Assembly: GCA_016748015.1 (NCBI GenBank)
Contig: JAAOMT010000630.1
Span: 352,708-416,707, forward strand
DNA length: 64,000 nt
Direction: 5' to 3'
Source of the DNA: Geosiphon pyriformis
Taxonomy: Eukaryota; Glomeromycota; Glomeromycetes; Archaeosporales; Geosiphonaceae
Shown: positions 24,241 through 38,836 of the stretch, one piece after another
Position numbering within the stretch: the first letter of the stretch is position 1
Layout: every line of letters begins with the position of its first letter
Made by a program: the position numbers and the translations under genes
Notes under the pieces: model-generated
Database searches by the model: none
Told to the model about the DNA's origin: nothing
The model's input: only the letters and a program-made list of their open reading frames with translations

Positions 24241-27200
24241 GCCAAAATCTAAAAAAGTATTATGCTTAAAATATATAGGGAAGGTCACATTTTGCGAAGA
24301 ATAATCTATTCTGAAGATTTTTAGCACCAGCGCAATTATAGATGAGATTAGATTAGATTAGATTTGATGTTGATAATCATTAATTATTATGTAACGTTGT
24401 TTAAAATAAAATATCGCAATAAATTATCATTTAGCATACTATGTTTCAATAATCTGGTTATGTTAGAAAAATTTCAAATAGTTCAAATATTGCCAAATTT
24501 TAAAATAAGTATTTTTTATTAATATAATATAATAAATATGTTATGGTTTAAATCAATAATTATTTAATATACATATATAAGTTTTTCATTAATATAAAAA
24601 GTGAAAAATAAAAATTATAACGAATTTAATATAGTCAGTTATCATCATAAATTTTAATATAAATTTATATACAGGAAAAACATTAAATCATTGTTTAATA
24701 ACTAAATAATAAATGTTTGACATAAATAAACACAATTAAAATTAAACATTAAATTTTTTATAATAAATTATATATCTTTTTGTTGATTTAAAACTCAAAG
24801 TTTATTAAATGAATTAAAAATTAATATTATAATTTTTATATTAAATTTAATATTCAGATAATAAAACTTGAAGTTTTGGTAAAAACGGTTTTTTAATATA
24901 AAACTTTAAAATTTACACATTCGAATTTATCAAAATAGAGATATATATTATAGTGTTAAATAACAGTTTTTTTAGTTTTTTGTTAGTTTTTATTCTGGTT
25001 TCATTTAAATATAGTTCTAATTTACTTTTTTTAACATTGCTTTAATTTTTTTTCAAATGTATTAAAAATAAAAAATAAAAAATATATAAAATAGTACACA
25101 AAAAATTAATTCATCTATTTTAGTTAATAATTTTTTGTTATAACAATAAAATAAACATATTCAAACTGATGAATTTTATTATTAAAAAATATCAACACCA
25201 TTATAAGATGTAGTCTTATTGTTCTCTACATGGATAAAATCAAACTTTTATAATAAATACAGCTTATGTAGTTTTAGTATGTGACCATTGATTTGGATTT
25301 AAGGTATTTATCTTTCAAACTAAAAAAATTTTAATGTTTTATTTCATTTAAATAATCTATGAATATTTGTTTATTATAAATATGTTTTTGCATTTATTTT
25401 TTTATTGTCTTCTTATAAATATTATCTTCTCTTCTGTCACAATTTACATATTATATAATTTTTTATAGTTATCATATAACCAGAAACTAACTTTCAAAAC
25501 CACAAATATTTATAATATAAATTTTTTTTTATGTTTAAACTAATTAGAGCTTTTAAGCATATTAGTAATTACTTCAAATATATTTGTTTTACACTTTTAA
25601 TAAAGTATAATTATTATTTAAATAATATAACAAAAAATGTTACATATAAGTTTTTTATATATAATTAACCATTTGAATTTATGTTAAAACTATTTTAATT
25701 AAATATCAAAAAAAATCTTTTTGTATTATTTTATCAATAATATAATTTATATTAAGTCTGCTTAAAAAAATACTAATAAGTTTTATTATTAATTATATAA
25801 ATAAGTTGAATTTTGCATTTTAATATGTAAAAATTTATTTCGAATTTTAAGTTTTAGTTAAATGTAATAAAATAAGACATAATAAATTAAATGCTTAAAT
25901 ATAAAAAATAAAACTTACAAAATAATTTAAATATAATAAGCATTTTTAAATAAAACAAAAAACCAGTTTTATAGACTAAAAACCTAATACTCTAAACTTT
26001 AATAAATTTATAACAACACCAATATTTAAAATTTTTATATTAAATAAAACCTTTTTTAAAATATTAACTTTAATTATAATAATATTAAAACTTAAAAATT
26101 ACAATTACATGTTTTAGTTATAATAATTATTTTAATTATTTTTAATTAAATATATTATTTACTAAATTATTTACATTAACTATTCTATTTTCAAAATAAT
26201 TATAAATTTTGTTAATTGTCTTTTTTACAAGTATATAAATCAAACTTTCTTGGTTTAAAAAGTATTTAATTATTTTAATATTAAAAATATAATATAATTT
26301 TATTTTTCTTATATTCTTTTATTAAATATTTTTTTTCTTGATTGTATATTGTAAATCTTAGCAAAGTATTATTAAAAAAAATAAATATTGAAAAATACAA
26401 ATAATATTTATTATTTAATATATATATATTTGTTTTTTATCAATTTTTTATTTTAATTTACAACAATAAGTTAATTTTAATATAAGTTTGAATAGCTTGA
26501 TTAAATTTAATTCATGTTTATAATTGTTTAATATTAGTTACATAAATATTGAATGTACCACACTTTGTTAAAGTAATAAATAAATTATAAAAACACAAAA
26601 TTATAAAATAAAGTTTTATTATTACTCTTTTTTGCACACAAAATTGTTAAATTTTTTTATTTATCTTATAAAAAAATGCCAATATTACCAATAGATATAA
26701 ATATTGAAACTATATTTTTTTGAAGAAAAAACAAAAAAAATAAAATATATTTTTGTATTAATTATGCTTTTGTAGTATTTGACATCATATAAAAAAATTT
26801 TTCAACCATATTTTAATTAGCTGTAATAATTAATTTAAATAACATTTTAATATTTAAAAAAAAAAAAAAAAAAACGCAATTATTGTGTATAATTGGTATA
26901 AAAAAAATTGCCAAATTAAACTTTAATCAAACTAGAAACATGTAAATTTTAAATTTTTTAGAATTAATAATAAAAAATGAGCTTTAATTGCATCTGCAAT
27001 TAAAATTTACTGTTTAATAATAAATAAAGTAATAAAATAATTTTTATATTTAATATTTGTGAAAAATATTGAATTATTTTGAATGTTTTAATTAAAGAAA
27101 TAATTATTTATTTTGAATAATAATTCTTTGTTTTAAAATTTAGGTTTTCTATTTATTTTTTCTGATAAATTGTTTTTAACGCTTATTTAATTATAAATAG

Positions 27201-29937
27201 TTGTTTTTAAAAGAATTATTTAAACTTTTATTGCAAAATAGTTATATCTAATTTAAGGAACTGTTTTTTATTTATTACCATGTTTAATTTTAAATAAAAT
27301 TGTAAGTAATATGCAAATTACTTTTGCTATAAACTTGATTAATTGCTAATTGATTCAATAGATTAAAAATTAATATATAATAAATATTGGTTTTAATAAT
27401 AATTTTATTCGGTTTATAATAATTTACAGATATTTCAATTAATAATTTATATCAATGAATTATGACAGCATAATGTTTAGTTGAAACTTCAAATTATATA
27501 GCAGTGATTAATTGTAACCAATGTGATGATTATTTGACAAATTTGCAATTCTATTTTATTTTAAAAATAATACTGGTGTTTTAACAAATAAGTATAAATG
27601 TTAAATAAAGATTCTAACAAATTTTCATTAATATATTCACAAAATCCAGCTAATTTTGGTTCAGAAAATTTATAAATTGATTTAAAATAAAAATTGTATA
27701 TTTTTATTTAATCAATAAAACAATTATATGAACGATATTTTGAGCAAAATATTTGTTTTTATTAACAAAACGGTTATAAAATTTTTGTATTTTTTAAAAA
27801 CCATTATTGATTTTGAATTCGGTCTTGAATAAATCATACTAAATAATATATTTTTAATTTTGTTTAGCAATTTGAATAAATAGTGTTGTTTTAATAAATA
27901 CATATTTATTTCAACTTGTTTGGCTGTTAATAAAGTAGTTTTTATTGTGTTCTATTTTGCATGATTGCAATCACTTAAATTGACATAAAGTAGCTAAAAA
28001 TATTAAATTAATTTGAATTATTATATTAATAATAGTTATTCATAATATATTAACTTTTTATGTTTTAAATATATTTTAGTTAAATCAATTAATAATTTTT
28101 TATAATTTTAATTAGACTTTGATATTAATGAATTATTAGATTTTTTAAATTTCACTAATTAAAAAATATCAAATTATAATTAATTGCAACAATTGTCAAC
28201 AGTTGTTGTAATTATAGCTATTTGTTAAAGTTGTAATAATTGTGGCAAAATCAATTGTAAAAATTTTAATCATTGCCAATTAATAAAATAAAATAAATGA
28301 TTTAGTTAATAATCAAGTCAATAATAAAGTTGGGAATTTGATGAATAATTGAATCAACCATCAAGTTATGAATCATATTAATGATTTAGAAAATAAATAA
28401 TTTTAAAAATAAGATGTAAAATATATATTTGAATTAGTAAAATTATTCAAGTTTTTTAATCAAGCATTATTATTTTTAAGTTTTAAAAACATTTCAAAAA
28501 TTATTATTTGATAGTTGTTAAATATATTGAAACTTTTATTTAATCATATCAAATATTAAAAATTTTATATATAAAGTTTAATAAAAAAATAGTTTAAGAA
28601 AGATATTATGAGTTTATGAATTTATTAAATTATTAAAAATATTTTTTGGTAATTATTATTTATTAGCAAATATGATAAAATATTAATATAAATGATTTTA
28701 TTAACCATTATTATTTAACTTAAAATTAATTACAGAAAATTTTTTACGTGAATAAAGTTTTTAAGATTGAATACAGCATCATGTTCTGGTCAAAGTATAG
28801 ATTTTCATTAGCAAGTATTCAATTTAACTTTATACTATGAAATCAAAACTACACAATATATTATCATTAGGATTGGATAAAAAAAACATTGACATATGAG
28901 ATTTGCGTACTACATGTATGACAACATTAGAGCTTATCGATTTCTTTCCTTGCATGTTTTACTAAATCATAAAGTAGAATTTGTTCTTTGTTTGAAAAAG
29001 TGGTCATACATACATATATACACTTAATAAAGATGGGTTAGTACATATAATCTTTCTAAAAAGCATTTTCTGAATAAAAAATCCTGATACTTTTATACTT
29101 TAAATACGCAGTTAATTGTAAAAACTTGCAATTTTCAAAATCATCCAATCAAAACCAAATAATTTTTTAATTAGAACCATGTTTCAAAATCAAATCCAAG
29201 AGACCATAAGCAAAACAATAAATTTACTTTTTTGATTCTAACATTGAATCATTTTATGTTGTCAATAAATAAAGTTCAAGATCCCCATTTCTTATATGAA
29301 TAACGATTTAAATTCAATTAAAATTTTCTATTGTTTTTTCTTTTGTTTTTTTCAAGCTTTTTAATTCTTTTGATTTTATTTATTTTTCAATATACGAAGA
29401 TTGAAACTCAAATTCGCTTGATGAAAAAATAACTAAAATCATATTCGAAAATTTTCAAAATGATTTTTAAAAATTCTATCCCAATTTTCATTCAATTTTT
29501 GATTCTTAGATAAAATTAAATAATATAATTTTAAATTAAACATAATTCTTAATTTCTTGAAATTCAAATCAAATCAAATTTAAATTGGCATATATAATGA
29601 TTCAAACTAAAATCTCAATTAATTACAGAAAACAATGATTATTTAATTGTAAAAAAAAACTATTTCAGATATTATTTAATAAAAAATTTCATTCTTTACA
29701 ATAATCATGTTCTTTTTTTTATTATCATCATAATATAATAAAAGATAAATCATCAATTCACGTATGAGTGGCCAAAAACTTGAATTTTTTTAATATTTAA
29801 GTAAAATTAATCAAAAAAATTTTCTTGTCAAAAATTTACACTTAAAAGATTTACACTTTTGATAATTTATTTAGTATAAAGTTCAAGATTAACAGATATT
29901 GGTACCTAATCTCTCGAATTTTGATACATCTTCATCC
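24241..29937. other. Long AT-rich intergenic desert
   Basis: 24241-24350 matches the region upstream of pseudogene C. The rest is low-complexity A/T without a readable frame. Around 26400-26640 it loosely resembles the 3' flank of gene D (21540-21700), and 28303-28372 carries a TTAATAATCAAG-type module array. From 28740 the composition becomes slightly more balanced, but I see no gene before the lipase stop at 29938. Confidence 0.5.
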
Positions 29938-32239
29938 CTAATCTTTTTTACCTAATTCCCATAATCCTTCTCTCTCTCTTTTGTAACTATCAAATTCTTC
30001 ATCACTCTTTCCAACACTGTTTTTCTCATCACCATCAATATTCCTATTATAATTATGATCACTGTTTTTATCATCCTCATTATCATCATTATCATCATTA
30101 TCGTCATCTTCATTATCAAAATATATCCGAGCACGTTGCATCGCCTCGAAATATCTAATCGGTAAATGGTTTCTAAAAAAAGTAGGTAACACTCGTTCAA
30201 TCCAGATTAAAGGACTCCCAACAGGATGTTTGTAATTCGGTTCAGTACGAAAAACGTCTTTTCTACTGAACCACGGTTTACCATTTCGACAAAATTTTGA
30301 TTCGGTTTCACTGTCAGCCACTTTCCCTTCACTATCTAAAGAATTCCATCCAAACATCGAATATAATGAATAATTTCTTCTTTTTCGTTGTACAACGACC
30401 GGCTCAATTGCATTATCAAAAGAATCCCAAGTTGATACAGGTTTCCTACCATCCCGGAAAAACCTCATTCCTTCACCAACATGTGCATAATTTAAAAGAT
30501 TCATCTTGTTGATGAAACGTCTGATGCTAGGATCTTCATAGCCTGGTGGTAATTTCGTGATAATATCTGTATCATTTATTACTCGCCATAACATATTCGG
30601 CCTATCGAAAGGATCATTTGCAGCAGCTGCAAAATGTGCCGCAAAATCTGCATCACCGATAGCTGGAGTACCAAATAGATATCCATCTCGTAAAATACAA
30701 TTCTCATCAAGATCTGAAGGTGACTGAAGGAGGCGAGAGTAGAATAGAGTTCCTAGAGCAGCACCTAGTGAATGTCCTGTCACCCAAAGATTTATCGGTT
30801 GAGAATGTTCATTACTTGATGATGATGATGACAATTTTGATAATGAGCGAATTTGTAAAGCTTTAGCACGAACTGCTCTTATGATTGTTATGTATGGACT
30901 TGTTGCATGGCCTCTTGAACTTTTGTGACCTGCATCTGGAAAGAGGGACGTATAGAATCCTTCATGAATTTCCCCAAACACGAATCCTCTTTAAGAGTGA
31001 AACATTATGAGAGTAGTGAATTGTTTCATAGATATTATAAGCAATATTATTAATAAAAAAAACTATAGATTTTTATTTTAAACGTTTTGCATTTCAAAAA
31101 AATAAAAAAGTACCTCGCATCAACACGTTGAATCATCAAATCCACCAAAAAATCTTCAAAGTTAGTCGGCGTCGTTCCTTTAAATACAACCACAATGAAT
31201 CGATGTGCATATGACCAAAACATTCCAGCGAAGGGTCCACCCAAAGAGTTTAATTCCGATAACGAAGTAAATTCTAATCCCCACTGATCGGCTTGCTTGT
31301 GTATGCGAGCTTCACTTTCTCTCAATTGTCGATTCACCTCCTCGAAAGCTTCTGGAGTTCGTTTTACTTTATTTTTAGAGAGAGATGTAATCATTTTATG
31401 AGCATTACGAACCATCGTATCATCACGTTCATATACAATCGCTGACATGAGAAGTAGAGTTTCGGCGATATCGAGATTAAAGGGTCGAGTTTTCTTTTGG
31501 GTGCTTGTATCAGATTTTGCGGCCTCGTGTTGGTAAGCTGTTGTGGAGGGCAGGGGTTGGTCTAACCCTAGAATACCATCATTTACTATGTCACGAACTT
31601 CTTCCGAGAATATTCTTGGATCCCCTGGACATTATGAAATATAATGAATTTGAGTGTTTGTAATTTGATTGAGGGAATTATTAATTCGTTGAAATTATTC
31701 GATTGTAATCGAAATCGCTAAAATCTACTAGCTAATTCAAATGAATAAAAACACGCTTCGTATCTGTACTCACACCAATTAACAGGAGTCAAACCATCAC
31801 CCCATTTTTCTGAAACTCTGTTCAACACGTTTCCAAATCCACATAAAAAAGCCATATGTAATGATAACTCAATAATCACCAAAGAAACTACAATAGCGGG
31901 AAACACGGTAATGGTCAACATAAAATTCACTGGATGAAAAATTGGCATTGACCAATCAAATAATACTGTTAATAATAAATTTCGTATAGCACGATGAACA
32001 TAAACTACATAAGTTAACGAAGGAAAAAGTGTGGGAAGAGAAGTGAATGATTGGGTAGCTGTTGATTTATGTTCTGGTGTTTGTGTTAAATCTTTTAGAT
32101 GAGGACTGGCATCTTTATAATGCTTTACGTGGCCATTTAGAAGTGGAATTGATGTTTCACGATGGGGCTGAGAGGTTGAAGGTTGAGGTGGATTTGGCCT
32201 TTTGGGATTTTGATTTTGATTTGATTTTTGAGCCGACAT
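29938..32239 (-). CDS. Membrane-anchored class 3 lipase
   Basis: Three exons: 31774-32239, 31114-31624 and 29938-30988. The introns are 149 bp (GTGAGT...CCAG) and 125 bp (GTACTT...AAAG). Phases agree (1, then 2), giving 675 residues. Residues 1-~75 are a Pro/Ser/Gln-rich, probably cytosolic tail. About 80-140 are hydrophobic, with one or two membrane helices (MLTITVFPAIVVSLVIIELS). The alpha/beta-hydrolase part holds an IVVVFKGTTP strand (oxyanion region), the nucleophile elbow VTGHSLGAALG (Ser399), RVINDTDIITKLPP (likely catalytic Asp467), YAHVGEG, and RNHLPIRYF, whose His (about 600) is the likely third triad member. The family hydrolyses acyl esters of glycerolipids. The membrane anchor resembles diacylglycerol-lipase-like enzymes, but the exact substrate is unknown. 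The C-terminus is an Asp/Asn-rich run made by an ATC/ATT repeat at about 30060-30110. Confidence 0.92.
30060..30110. repeat. ATC/ATT trinucleotide repeat inside lipase exon 3
   Basis: Imperfect ATCATT/ATC repeats on the plus strand encode an Asp/Asn-rich tract on the minus strand near the lipase C-terminus. It is in frame, so length changes by three would only lengthen or shorten the acidic tail. Confidence 0.7.
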
Positions 32240-35200
32240 CTTAATAAAAAATGGGGGAATAAATTATTTTGAAAACTTATTTACAAGATTCTTTAATTTT
32301 AAACTCCAAAGGGTTGGGATTCGTTCTTTAAACTATATTTCAAATTGGAATTTTATGAGAATACAAATAAAGTCTCTATGTTCTCTATCCTCCGAATTTT
32401 TTGCATTCACCAATTATAAAGAATAATAATGGTAAAAGGCAAATCTTTCCCGGCCAAAAGTATTGAGACGAGGTTTTTATAATCAATTTCTTAATTAAAA
32501 TGTAGGAGTATCTGGGATCCAGAAGTAAGCTTGTTAAAAAGATTTTACCGGATTTTTTTGTACCCATTTGTATTAAGAATCGACAAGAAATGTATGCTTT
32601 AACCACTTTGTCAAACAAACAACAGGTTTTTTATTCTACGAATTGGATCACAAGAGAATAAATCATGTTAGATTTCTTTACGATAATCTGAATCTCAATC
32701 CGATAATGATTCAAGTAACTAAATTTGATTTTTAGAAATACTTTGGTAAAATTTAAATCATTTTTGCTAATAAAATTTAAATAACTTTTTCCATGATTAT
32801 CTCCGAAACTATTATTTAATCATATATTGAAAATAACCATATAATCCAGTCTTTTAGTAAAAACCATTTGGAAATAGTCTTTCAACGAAATTGTTACTAT
32901 GCTCATTCCTTTAATTTTCCAAAAACTGTTGTGTAACTTGATGGCTAAATGCAAATCCTTGTTTTTTCCATACCAAACTACGAAAAAATCCGTCAAAAAG
33001 TGAGACTACCCGAAATTTAATGATAATAATATCATTTAAAATGAAGAAGGTTTCCCAAAATAAATAATTGCAAAGTTAAATGAAAACATTTATTTTCAAT
33101 TCAAAATAATTTGGAAAAATGTGAATATTTAGACGGGAAGAAATTTTATCATTCAAAATAAATTTATAATAGGTAAAAGTTATTACACAAAATATTAGTT
33201 AAAGATAAGTATAGTTACTTGATATATAATCTGAATTATTAATATTTAAACCATATTTTTATTATTTAAATTTGAAAAATATTATAATTATAATTAAAAT
33301 ATCTAATATTTTTTATTTTTTATTGTTTTAATTAAAGTATTTTAATAACTACTTATTAAAAAAAAAATATATTATAATACAAGATTAAATATTTAATACG
33401 AGATAAAAATTTATTTAATTTTTAAAGAAAAAAAAATTCAGAAAGTTATCATACATGTCAAATTAATTGAAAAAAAATATATCATATTTATGAATTATCA
33501 ATTATATATTATATATTATTTTAAGATAATTTGAATTTAAATTATTATAATATTTGTTTTTTATTAATTATAATATTTTTTTTAATTTAATATTATAAAT
33601 TATTTAATTAATAAATAATTACATATATTTTAATATTAAATTGATTTTGTTAAAACTTACAATTTTATATTTTATATTTTATATTTTAAAAAAAATTTAA
33701 ACTTGATTATCAATTTTGAATTTAAAAACTTTTTTGCTAATTTTAAATATATATATATATAAGAAAAATTTATAAATAATCTATAAAACCAATAAAAATA
33801 ATTAAAGATGAAATCTTTAAAGTTTTAAAAATCTAATTACTTTTAATTGAAAGTATAAAAATTTCACAAAAAATAATAGTTTTTAAAGTTTAAAGAAACT
33901 AGAATAAATATTTTATTTAAAATTTGATAAAAAAAATAAAAAAAATAAAATTTAATTAAAAAAAATTATAACTAAAGTTTTAATAATTCAAAAATAAATT
34001 ATTTTTTGGGGTAATATTATATATACAAGTTCCAAATATACCCAATAATTAAATCAATAATTACGTTACAAATAAACACACTAAAATAAAACAATATTAA
34101 ATTTATAAACGTCATATAATAAACTAAGAAATAATGATAATATTAAATTGTACTAAGATTTTATAAATAATTATAAAATAAAAACAAGTTATTAATATTT
34201 TTTGATTAAATAATTTAAAAAAATTTGTATATATATATATATATTATAATTATTTTTAAATTCTATTTTCAAAATATAATTCCAAATTTTATAATAAGAA
34301 TAGTATTATGTAATAGAATTCTAAATATTCAACCTTTTAAAACTTTGAAAGCAAATTAAATATCTTTATAAAGAAATTTAATGTTAACTTTATATTAAGA
34401 AACTATAAATATTTTTTTGATAATTCAAAAATCAAAAAATAATTATCTAAATTTTTTAAAAAATTAATTAATATAATATTTTATGTTTTAGTCGTAAGTC
34501 TTTATATTAATATAAATAATAAAATTCATATTTTGTGACTTGATTAACATTTTTGAATATACTTAGTGACAAATAGATCAATCATTGTTTCTAAATTGAT
34601 TTATTTTTAATTTATCTGATCAACTTTTATCAAAATCTTTGCTGATTAAATTTTTAGAATAAACATATAAATCCTTAAAAAATTATTTTGGTTTAAAATA
34701 CTTGGAATCTCGAAACCCTTAAAAAAGATCGTTCAAAGAACTCCTACTTTTTATCTGTTAACTTACAATTGAAGATATAGGTACCATTTCTGGTAAGATT
34801 TAAAATTTCCGTGATTTTTTATTCGCGTTTATTATAAAATAATCAAAAGATTTTGCGCGTTTTTTTCTTACACTTTTATTACAAAAGATCATAATGTCAT
34901 ATTTTTAGTTAAAACATATTATTTTAATATAAACAATTTCAATTGTCTTTGTTTTACCTTAAAAGTGAACCATAACAATGAAATTTTTCTTTTTACACGA
35001 GTGGTATTTTTTATCTCTTGAATAGATTAGAAATTAAACCAGCAATCTCGATAAAATAAAGAGATGATCAAAAAATTCTTGTTGAATAAATCTTATACGA
35101 GTCTTAAAAATCAGCGCAGCACAAATTCTCAAAGTTGCTAATTGTTTTGCTTTTGTTCCCTTTAATAATAACTAATACCAATTTGCGCTGCATCCATACC

Positions 35201-35399
35201 TTTTATACCTCATAAATAATAGCAAAACAACGAAGCCAATTGTCTAATTTAAATTATAAAATGCAATTCGAAAATAATGAAGTGAATCCCTATTTATACT
35301 CTGTAACATCACCTCAAAGTCTTGACTTGTCTTTAAAGTTAAAATCATCCAAGCTTATATTAGTATTTTTCTAAAGAACTCGAGAAAAAGATTGTTAAT
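32240..35399. other. Intergenic between divergent lipase and BTB gene E
   Basis: 32240-33010 has moderate composition and probably contains the lipase promoter; no clear TATA box. 33010-34740 is low-complexity A/T with TA runs near 33750 and 34228. 34780-35290 is a copy of the region upstream of gene F (39376-39840). No gene is seen. Confidence 0.5.
34780..35290 (+). repeat. Upstream block of gene E, direct repeat of 39376-39840
   Basis: GATTTTGCGCG, AGTTGCTAATTG and AACTAATACCAATTTGCGCT occur in the same order in both places, about 4.6 kb apart and in the same orientation. Each lies upstream of a BTB gene. In gene F an extra gene-A-like promoter segment (39840-40012) sits between this block and the ATG. 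Confidence 0.8.
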
Positions 35400-36864
35400 A
35401 TGTCCGACATTTCTAACTTTCAAATAAAATTTTGTGCAGATATTGGAAAACTTCTAGAGCAAAACAATACACATGATGTAATTATTCATGCCGGTAAAGA
35501 ACCAAACATGAAAAAATATAAGGCCCATTCTCTTATACTATGCGCAAGATCGCGTTACTTTCGTATCGGTTTATCAGCTGATTGGGCAAAGAAGAAAGAC
35601 GAAATCTTTGTGTTTAAAAAGCCAAACATTTTACCAGAAGTGTTTGAAAATATTATAAAGTATGTTTTGAATTTAAGAAATATTTTGAAAACATTCTGAA
35701 ATTTTCATTAACATTTTTCAAAACTCGAATAGATTTTTATACAGCGCAACTATTGACTTGAAAGGTCAGGAAGGTCCAGAAATTTTGAAACTTTTGGTTG
35801 CAGTTGATGAATTAGAATTGGATGATTTATCGGCTCATATACAACAATACTTGATCAAAGAGAAACATGAATGGCTACACCAAGATCCTATGCAAGTGCT
35901 GGATATTGTTTTTCGGCATGAAGCGTGTCACAGCCTCCGTGATTATTGTCTCGAGGCTATTTGTGCGAACCCGAAAGTAGTTTTCGAATCAAAGGATTTT
36001 TACTTTATTGATAGATCAATTCTTCTAATGCTGTTGAAACGAGACGACCTTGACATTGAAGAAATAAAAATTTTGGAGTATTTATTTAATTGGGGTACGA
36101 TGCAACACACATCTTTAGGAAAGGAGGTTTCTATCTGGTGTGGAGAAGATTTCACGGCAGTAGCAGCTACTTTAGAACCACTGCTACTTCTAATTCGATG
36201 GGAAGAGATCAAGTCATCTGATTTTCAGCAAAAGGTGTTGCCTTATAAGCGGGTCCTACCCAAACCTCTTTACAAAAGCATTATCGACCATTATCTGAAT
36301 CCGAGTATACCAATTCAATCTACTTTGAAGGCTCGAGCCGCAACTCGAATTGACTCCACTATAATTAATAAGAAGATTGCAGCTGTAATCGGTAATTGGA
36401 TAGCAGGAACGAACTCGATATCAGAGCAAAAGCATTCTTACAATTTTGAAAACTTGTTTCGCGCCAGTCGGGATGGATTTAATGATAGAACTTTTCATAG
36501 TAGATGTGATAACAAAGGACCTACAGTTACTATTGTGAAGCTTTTATTAAACAATATTATTGTTGGCGCCTATAATCCTCTACACTGGACCAGTAATGGA
36601 ACTTATCAAAATTCGAATTCTACTTTTATTTTTCAGTTTTCGGATTCGAGTAGTCAATCAGGGAAGATTGGTCGAGTTATCACCTACCAAAATGCTGTTT
36701 ATAATAATCCTAGTTATGGACCAACTTTTGGTGGTGGACATGATTTCTATATAAATGGGAATTATTGGTGCCACAGTTCAGTACATTCCTATCCCAATAT
36801 TTTTTCAAGCCTTAGAGGTAATAACCTACAAATGCAAGACTATGAAGTTTTTAAAGTTTTATAA
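35400..36864 (+). CDS. BTB-BACK-TLDc domain protein (gene E)
   Basis: Exon 1 is 35400-35659, exon 2 is 35733-36864, and the intron is 73 bp (GTATGT...AATAG), the shortest of the set. The join yields ILKFLYSATIDLKGQEG and a 463-residue protein. Domain order is as in gene B. BTB (MSDISNFQIKFCADIGKLLE) is closest to pseudogene C. BACK and early TLDc (LPKPLYKSII, KARAATRIDSTIINKK) are closest to B/D. The last ~45 codons (GGGHDFYINGNYWCHSS, MQDYEVFKVL) and the first bases after the stop match gene A. It is thus a recombinant. The frame is intact. No GGCTATAAAA box precedes it. AATAAA lies at 36967. Confidence 0.92.
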
Positions 36865-38426
36865 CCATTTAACTTGATTTTTCCCTTTAAAATGTGGTAT
36901 CTGACATGATTATTTCTTTGATTTATAAGTTTTTGTCAATTTGCTAGCGCGTGTTATCTGATTTTTAATAAAACTCAATAATTATATTTAATTTTCTATG
37001 GGCAAATTTATTTAAAAACGGTTTAGCATCATCTCATACAATTTTAATTTCAATTTATTGATAAATAAAAGTGGATTCAGGAGTCTCGAAAAGTATTAAA
37101 ACCATCCATGCCACTATTCATCACAAAACCTAAGCTATAATCATTGTAAAGAGAAAAAAAAACAAAGCCTCAAGTCTTACATATTATTTATAGGTTATAA
37201 AATCAACTGCTTTTCTATATACATTTTATCACCTGATAGCTCAAGTAAAAATTTCAAGTGAAAAAGTCAAGAATTAAACATATTTTACTTGCCATAAAAA
37301 AAATTCTTTCCCACCAAAATATCATTTTCTCATCGTTTCCGTTATTTTTCCGGTACCAACTCAAAATTCAGAATACTTCCTCGATTCGTGATTAAGTAGC
37401 AAATAGCACAGATAGTATGTATTAGAGATTAGACTTAGTCTTATAAGAGATTAGCAGAATGGAAAAATTTAGGTATAATAAAATTCTAAATATTTCGCTG
37501 TTCCATTCCTCTCTTCTACAATATTCCAAATAAGATTTTCCTTGCTAAAGAATATTTTTCAATATATTTTTATGAATTAATATTCATTTTGCACTATCAG
37601 ATTCAAAACTGATATTTTTCATTAAAGAATTTAAAATTTATCTTAAATTAGAAATGCAATAATATCTAATATTTCATATTTTTTATACATGTAAATTATA
37701 TTTTTATTTCCTGATGTCCTGATGTCTGGTTTTAAAATGAATTTTATATATTAAAAATGTGGTTCATAGGGGAATCAAAAAAAATACATATCTGAAATTC
37801 TCAAATAATCATTCGGACTATTCATTATGGAAACGAGTAGTGTGCACGATCTATGGCAGAAAGATTTTTTGGTTTTGTTTTATTAGCGAAATATATCATT
37901 AAGAAACTGATCTCCCGAATTTTGCGGAATTATTTATATAATACCAAGTTAAAAAATTTGAAATGAGATTTTTATTAATTTATTATTTTAAAGATTAAAA
38001 TCTTGGGGAGGCAAACCAAATTTCAAATACAAAATTATGTTTTACGGCTAAAAAATAGTAAAAATTTTTATCAATTTACAAAACTATCCTTGCAATTTAG
38101 CAAAATCATTATCTTCTTTTATTTAAGTCAATAAACTATAGCTAAAATTCAAAATTTTTGCTTCAAATTTAAAAGCAGATTATTAATTTGGTCAAAAACA
38201 ATTACATTTGTAAAAAGTCGACGAGGTAGATAAATTTACAAATATTTGATTTCACAAAAGTTATTTCTGCGAAGACAATTATTAATATATAAAAGTTTGA
38301 ATGTATAGTATAGCAGTATAAATAGCATCATTTAAAGCTGATTAAGAAAGTAATTTAGAAATTTAATAATACAGCGATCATACAAAAAAAATCTAATCAG
38401 CAAATTTAAATCACAACTACTTTTGA
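36865..38426. other. Intergenic downstream of gene E
   Basis: The first ~130 bp are the 3' flank of gene E, switching from gene-A-like to gene-B-like text. The rest has moderate to high A/T content with no readable frame or recognised element. Confidence 0.5.
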
Positions 38427-38836
38427 TATAAATTTATTATATGAAAGTATATTCTAAAATACATTCTAATAAAGTTGAACAAAAATTATAAATAATAATT
38501 AACATAATAAAATTTTAATTTTATTATATTTATATTTATTTTTTATTATTGCCAAACAAGTGTAGTCCAACCACCAACTATTGTATATTAGATGTGGATC
38601 AGGCTACAAACAACACGTGACCAGCCACAATAATTATTTAACTACTATCTTAAATGAATTCGCTATCCCTGATTTTTATAGCTTTTTTAATAACCTTAAA
38701 GAATTATTAGATTACTAAATACATATTCACTTAATAAAAAATCAATAGCATTAATTATTTTATTGCTATTTAATAAACATGCTTCATACTTATTTTAATA
38801 TATATTAATAACCAACTTAAAAAAACTCTATCCTGA
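38427..38836 (-). repeat. Right arm of ~410-bp inverted repeat (partner 437-846)
   Basis: Inverted copy of the LINE-tail-containing block beside gene A, including TTGCCAAACAAGTGTAGTCC. It runs directly into the assembly gap, so its true right end is unknown. The homology probably continues inside the gap, because the left copy has at least 436 more bases on that side. Confidence 0.85.

Noticed and set aside
32385-32618. 77-codon minus frame upstream of the lipase, with LLLDPRYS resembling a hAT-transposase phrase
   Set aside because: Only a few residues match, with no supporting context or second motif. More likely chance within the lipase promoter region.
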